The notes beneath the pieces are model-generated. The model saw only the letters and a program-made list of their open reading frames with translations, ran no database searches and was not told the origin of the DNA. From the NCBI GenBank assembly GCA_002897115.2, contig BCIH01000019.1, positions 41,479-105,478 of the forward strand: a stretch of 64,000 bases of DNA. The letters are read 5' to 3'. Of this stretch, positions 59,246 to 64,000 are shown piece by piece. Source of the DNA: Prototheca cutis (taxonomy: Eukaryota; Chlorophyta; Trebouxiophyceae; Chlorellales; Chlorellaceae). The first letter of the stretch is position 1, and every line of letters begins with the position of its first letter. The position numbers and the translations under genes were made by a program.

Positions 59246-61241
59246 TCACGACTGTGTGGAGTCCAGGACCTCGTCCCGGATGTCCGCGCCCTCCCCCACG
59301 GCAAATTCAGGGCCGACCTGCGGGGCGGAGGACAAGAGGGGGGTGGCGTGAGGCCATGACTACGGACCTTGCAGAGCAGGGTACCTATGTTGAGTGCTTT
59401 GATGCACGCTCTGGCCATGATACCATGCACACAACCACCGTGTCCACGCCTGCATGCATGCAGGCACCGATCTGCCACAACCCCAAGATGCCATGCCCCC
59501 ACTCACAAAACACTTCCTCCAACCCCCAACAGTCGTTGCACCTGGCAGTCCCGGACCACGGCACCAGCCCCAACGCGGGCGCCATTGCAGATGATGCTGC
59601 CCTGCACATGGCACCCGTCCTCTATCGTCACGTTGGCCAGAAGAACGCTGTTGATGATCTGTCCAGCGTTGGGTTGGGGTAGGGGGAGTGGGGTGGTTTG
59701 GGGACTGAGGTCCTTGACGGAAAGAGTGGGCACCTTTGTGGTCCCCCAACGCACCCACCCAGCCACCGCAGCACCCTACCTTAACGCCCACGCCAATGAC
59801 GCAGTTGGGGCCGATCACGGACCGCTTGACGGTGCTCTTGTCGCCGAGGCTGACGTCTTCGCCAATCATGCACCCCGCACCCACCGTCGCCTTGGCTCCC
59901 ATCGCGACCGAGGCGTGGACAAAGTTGTCGTACTTGGAGTTGGGCTGCTCTCGGAGGAGCGCCCCTGCATGAGGGCCTGCTACGACTTCACGGTTGAGCT
60001 CCACATAGGCCGCGAGCGAATTGAGGCGCGAGCAAAACGACCCCGGGGGCGCAACGAACGCGCGGCACGTCCAGGGCAAGCCCGAGGCACTCGTACCCAC
60101 AGCCGCGTCCATGACTGCCGCGGCGGGCCCGGCGCTCGCCCCCGAACCTGCCCCGCTGCCGGCGCGCTCCTCGCCCAGCCGGAGACCCGCCAGCTGTGCG
60201 GCAGCTGCCGCGGCGTCGCCGTAGACGTCCAGCGCTGCCAAGGGAAGGGCCACCGATGCGGTGCGGGAGCTGACGGAGAGGGCGCTGCCTGCCGGACGCA
60301 TTCCAGCCGTCGGCGACTCGGCTGTGGGCTTGAGTTGCCGGCGGGCCATGTATGGCAGCACGTGGTCCTGTGAAGTGTTGAGGGGTTTGACAGTCGGCGC
60401 TATTACGATGGGAGGGTATGGTGACAGGGCTGGAGATTGCAGGGGAGAATGTGCCAGAGGGGGTGTTGAAAGCAGCACGCGCGCACGCGCGCATGCGCNC
60501 GCACATGCACGCACATGCACGCACACACGCACGCACCTCGATGGTGTGAAAGTCTGGCCGGGACGCAAGGACGTCAAGCAGGTCGACGGTGTGAAAGGCG
60601 TAGGCCCCCGCTGCGACGAGGGAGGTGCGTAGGTCGAGCGCCGGCGCGGCCTCCAGGACGCGGGCCGGCAGGCGCAGCCCGCGGGCGCGGTCGGGGGCTT
60701 GGAGGAAGAAAGCCAGCGCGCCCTCGGGGCCCAGGCCGACATAGTCCACGCCCTTTGGCGCCTGGCCCGGCTTGGTCTCCGCGGAGGGGGAGGTGCGGCG
60801 CGGAGCCAGCAGCGCCGTGACCCCGGCGCCGCGCAGGCGATGCGTCAGCAGGAGCGCACGCAGTGGCGCCGCGGCCAGCAGGTCCCCACTGACGACCAGC
60901 GTCTCGTCGGCCCGCAGGCGCTCGCGCGCCGCGCGCAGCGCGTCGCCGGGGCTGGCGCCATCGGGAACGCGCAAGGCCTCGGTGCGGGCGGCGCCCGAGG
61001 TGCGGGGCCGTGCGGCCAGCCAGTGCGCGACCGCCGAGGCAGCGGCTTCGCCCTCGCAGAGCACCAGGACTTCTGTGATGCCCGCGTCCTCCAGGCTGTG
61101 CAGCAGAAAGGACAGCAGGGGGCGGTTGGCCACGGGAAGCAGGAGGCCGGGGGTGCCGTCCGAGGTCAGGGGGCGCAGTGCAGAGCCCCGAGGGCCCGCC
61201 ACCACCACCGCCATGCAGGAGGGGGAGGTGGACTGCGGCAT
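59246..61241 (-). CDS. EIF2B3: Translation initiation factor eIF2B gamma subunit
   Basis: Four exons, 61241-60537, 60367-59780, 59658-59542, 59317-59246, give 493 aa (human 452). The N-terminal nucleotidyltransferase-like domain shows SALRPLTSDGTPGLLLPVAN and RPLLSFLLHSLEDAGITEVL, DETLVVSGDLLAAAPLRALL and DYVGLGPEGALAFF. The C-terminal left-handed beta-helix shows hexapeptide repeats: VAMGAKATVGAGCMIGEDVS, DKSTVKRSVIGPNCVIGVGV, IINSVLLANVTIEDGCHVQG, SIICNGARVGAGAVVRDCQV. It is part of the cytosolic eIF2B guanine-nucleotide exchange factor that recharges eIF2 with GTP, and forms the catalytic half with the epsilon subunit. The G-rich loop of true pyrophosphorylases is degenerate, as in other gamma subunits. 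The start at 61241 (MPQSTSPSCMAVVVAG) is preferred; the upstream 61310 adds 23 residues without homology. The last exon codes 23 residues. Confidence 0.92.
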
Positions 61242-61824
61242 GGCGACGAGATTGGGGGAAGGCGGCACTAGATGCTCAGACAAGCAACTCGAATCTGGTG
61301 CAAATGTCAAGGGAAATCGATAGGAAATCGCGGGGTGGTAGCCCCGGCGGCCAGACCCGCAGTGCTGGGGTGCCGCCCGCCAGCCTGGCTCCTGGTGGCC
61401 ACCGAGAGCAAGGCAGCCGCGGCCTGTGCTGCCTGTCTGGTGCTCCCTGTTCGCGATGGCGCAGGAACAATGTTGATCTGCTGCTCACAGGATAGGCATG
61501 GAGCTGCTTGGATTGCCAGGGACCCTGGTGTTCCTCGGCAAGCCTCAGGATTTGGCTCTGTGCGGAAGAAGGATCGCCAGCCCACGACCCACCCACCACA
61601 TTCCTCGCCGGGTGTCGTAAATCCTAACACAATCGCCCCAACGCCCCAGTAGCGCGACATCCTGCCCATGATCTAAACTATTTCAGCGTCGTTTGATTCC
61701 GTCACATTCATCGTTGCCGTGGTCCAGGTCCACCCCGGCAGGCGCCAGGGCCATCGCTCCCTCGGGGTGACGGAGCGGCACGAGGAGGGGTCCGGGCCAT
61801 GGCCTGAGGGTCGTCTCTGGCATC
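61242..61824. promoter_or_regulatory. Divergent promoter region eIF2Bg / PP2A B56
   Basis: This is 583 bp between opposed starts. No TATA box or known motif was evident. Confidence 0.4.
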
Positions 61825-63952
61825 ATGAGCTCGGGGCTCCTTCGATCGATGAAAATGAAGCTGGCGGGGGGTGGGACAAAGCCCGTGAGGCAGGAATCCA
61901 GCCCCGTGCCGGGACCCCAGCCTGCCGTTCCCAGCGCGGGCGCAGGGCCCCAGGCACCGCCTGGCCCCGGGAATCCTGCCCATTCAAACCCCTCAACCCC
62001 TTCGGTGAGGACCGCGGCAGGGGACACGACGGACCCTGCTGCGCCGAGCCAGATGACGGAGCAGGACAACGTGGAGCTGTATAGCTGTGAGTCTCCCTCT
62101 TCTGGGGTGGTGGGGGTGGTCACGGGACACCGATCGCTTCTCTGCATCTCCACGCCACATGATAGCTCTTCGAGCATGCTCATGACACCGTGCATTGACG
62201 TATTGGTCCTGTTTGGATTGGGGTTGGGGGGCTGGGTCGTCGTGGTCCCAGGGTGCTGCTTCTGACTGGGAGGTCAATGGCCAGAGCGGGCATTTCAAAA
62301 GCCGCGCTCATCCAAAATCTGGACCTGGAATATTTCGGTACCTCGAGGACAAAGCCCGCATGGAGGATGGTTGGAGGTCTTCACACACAGACTGCACGCA
62401 CGATCCCTTCACGGTCGTGCTGCTGCTGCTGCACCGGCAGCATGCAGGCATTCCCGTCTCCCTTGCTCCTGGCCCCTTCCCTCCTCTTCACCTCTCCGTC
62501 TCCCCTCCCCTCTTTCCCCCCATCACACACGCAGGCCCGCTGCCTTCCTTCCGGGACACGTCGCCCAGCGAGCGCCAGGCATTGTTTGTGCGCAAGCTGC
62601 GGCTGTGTCGTGTGGTGTTTGACTTTAGCGACCCGACGGCGCACGTGGCGGAGAAGGAGATCAAGCGCGTGACGCTGCTGGAGCTGGTGGATTACGTGGC
62701 TTCTGGGTCGGGAAAGTTCAAGGAGGGCGTGGCCGGGGAGCTGGTGGCCATGGTCTCGGCCAACCTGTTCCGGGCGCTGCCCCCCCGGCGCGAACCTCGG
62801 GGCGAGTCGTTTGACGCGGAGGAAGAGGAGCCATGCCTGGAGCCGGCCTGGCCGCACCTGCAGGCAGTGTACGACTTGCTGCTTCGATATGTGGTGAGCG
62901 GCGACACCGACGCGCGCACGGCGCGGCGCTGGATCGACCAGCGCTTTGTCGTGCGGCTGCTGGACCTGTTTGACTCGGAGGACCCGCGCGAGCGTGACTA
63001 CCTCAAGACCATCTTGCACCGAATCTACGGCAAGTTCATGCTGCACCGGCCGTTCATCCGCCGAGCCATCAACTTTGTCTTTTATCGATTTGTGTTTGAG
63101 ACGGAACACCACAATGGCATCGCCGGTAGGTTCTTCTTTCCTTCTCTTTTTCCGGATGGGGGGGCTGATTTTGGTCTTCTTGGTGGAATACTTGTTGCGG
63201 GCATGTTTGCGTGCTTGCGTGTATTGAGAAGGAGCGGGGACTGTGCTCACCAAATGATCAAACCACGCTCTGCACACACGCGCACAACCTCAACAGAGCT
63301 GCTGGAGATTCTGGGCAGCATCATCAATGGCTTTGCGCTGCCGTTGAAGGAGGAGCACAAGACTTTCCTGTCGAGGGCAATCATGCCGCTGCACAAACCA
63401 AAGTGCCTGCCGCAGTACCACCAGCAGCTGTCGTACTGCGTCACGCAGGTGGGCTCAGTCGGCCGGTGTGTGGGATTCCATTTGTTGAATGGCGCGCGCC
63501 AGAAGGGTGGTGCTGGGGGGCGGGGCCCGGCGCCATCAACGGCTGGCACACCGTGCTTGCAGACATGTCGACAAGCCGTCCGAGGCGATGGCCGCTGCAT
63601 AAGGTCTTCCACCTGCGCGCAAAAACTTGGGCCAGCACCCGTCCACCCGACACCCCTCCCCTCCTTTCGACAACCCTCTGTTCAGTTTGTGGAGAAGGAT
63701 GGCCGGTTGGCCGTTCCGGTGATCCAGGGCCTGCTCCGCTTCTGGCCTATCACCAACTCCCACAAGGAGGTCCTGTTCCTGGGAGAGCTGGAAGAAGTGC
63801 TGGAACTCACCCAGGTGTGGGTGTGGGTGTGGGTGTGGGTGTGGGTGTGGGTGTGGGTGGAGGTTGGGACTTTCCTGCTGTGTCTGTTCAACGGCCTTGA
63901 CAGAGGACCCTGCGCTCTGCGCTCCTGCAATGCGCTGACTCGCCCCAGCGCG

Positions 63953-63954
<2 letters not shown>
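61825..63954 (+). CDS. PP2A regulatory subunit B' (B56), 3' truncated
   Basis: Exons 61825-62086, 62535-63125, 63297-63448, 63686-63814 are clear, with a probable fifth from 63904 cut by the terminal C run. About 378 residues are readable. After a Pro/Ser-rich N-terminus ([17 protein letters not shown]...) the HEAT-repeat core follows B56 almost word for word: [161 protein letters not shown]56 directs PP2A to substrates with LxxIxE motifs. Exon 4 ends on a donor embedded in a GTGTGG repeat. The rest (another about 150 residues in homologues) is beyond the window. Confidence 0.92.
63815..63860 (+). repeat. (GTGTGG)n hexamer array at B56 intron 4 donor
   Basis: Seven or more tandem GTGTGG units begin exactly at the 5' splice site CAG/GTGTGG after exon 4. 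Every unit offers GT dinucleotides. Confidence 0.85.

Positions 63955-64000
<46 letters not shown>
63953..64000. repeat. Terminal poly-C run
   Basis: The window ends in about 48 uninterrupted C, following a possible exon 5 of B56 (cag/AGG at 63904). As at the other two runs with gaps, assembly may break here. Confidence 0.9.

Noticed and set aside
1..64000. tRNA, rRNA and CRISPR signals
   Set aside because: GTTCGA-like strings (for example near 1901 and 30925) lack a foldable cloverleaf context. No rRNA blocks or regularly spaced repeats were seen.

Overview
The window is nuclear DNA of a GC-rich, intron-rich eukaryote. A green alga (Chlorophyta, possibly Trebouxiophyceae) fits best. The arguments are a ceruloplasmin-type ferroxidase like Chlamydomonas FOX1, a plant-type HRQ1 helicase with an N-terminal ubiquitin-like domain, a plant-like RAB5, a bL17 ribosomal protein that looks organelle-targeted, and long C/G and CA runs inside introns. 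Clade assignment is inference. There is no bacterial, viral or organellar backbone, and I saw no rRNA, tRNA or CRISPR.

Exon models were built by reading both strands for homology blocks and choosing splice sites that keep phase. About 20 genes and about 90 introns result. Layout from left to right: 3' exon of a protein kinase (+, 105-1319); bZIP factor (-, 2107-3661); Rtt106-like histone chaperone (+, 4883-7514); unidentified signal-peptide, beta-propeller, single-pass membrane protein (-, 7727-10489); RAB5 (+, 10909-11918); a sequencing gap in poly-G; multicopper ferroxidase FOX1 (-, 13336-17260); AAAP amino-acid permease (-, 18674-20712); SEC61 gamma (+, 21030-21467); bL17 (-, 22389-23104); small calycin-like protein (+, 23717-24608); WDR11 (-, 25071-30374); bromodomain, Cys-cluster and coiled-coil protein (+, 30853-33226); MPS1/TTK kinase with TPR (-, 33726-39081); NEPRO-like nucleolar protein (+, 39545-41784); WDR55 (+, 43256-45476); a 25-exon HRQ1-type helicase (-, 45568-54697); F-box protein (-, about 54961-56513); type II membrane Gln-rich coiled-coil protein (-, 56931-58773); eIF2B gamma (-, 59246-61241); and a PP2A B56 subunit (+, 61825 to the edge, cut by a C run).

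The genes are mostly conserved housekeeping functions: chromatin (Rtt106-like, bromodomain, bZIP), genome stability and mitosis (HRQ1, MPS1), membrane traffic and ER (RAB5, WDR11, SEC61G), ribosome biogenesis and translation (NEPRO, WDR55, bL17, eIF2Bg) and nutrient uptake (FOX1, AAAP). They do not form one pathway.

The points most worth a second look are: an apparent circular permutation of the copper ligands in FOX1; a cluster of CACACG/CACGCG iron-response-like hexamers upstream of it; an unusually high share of GC-AG introns (7 of about 90); an exact 47-bp dispersed repeat with a diverged inverted copy; and homopolymer C/G runs of 55-74 nt inside introns. Single ambiguous bases (N) are scattered through exons and always keep the frame.
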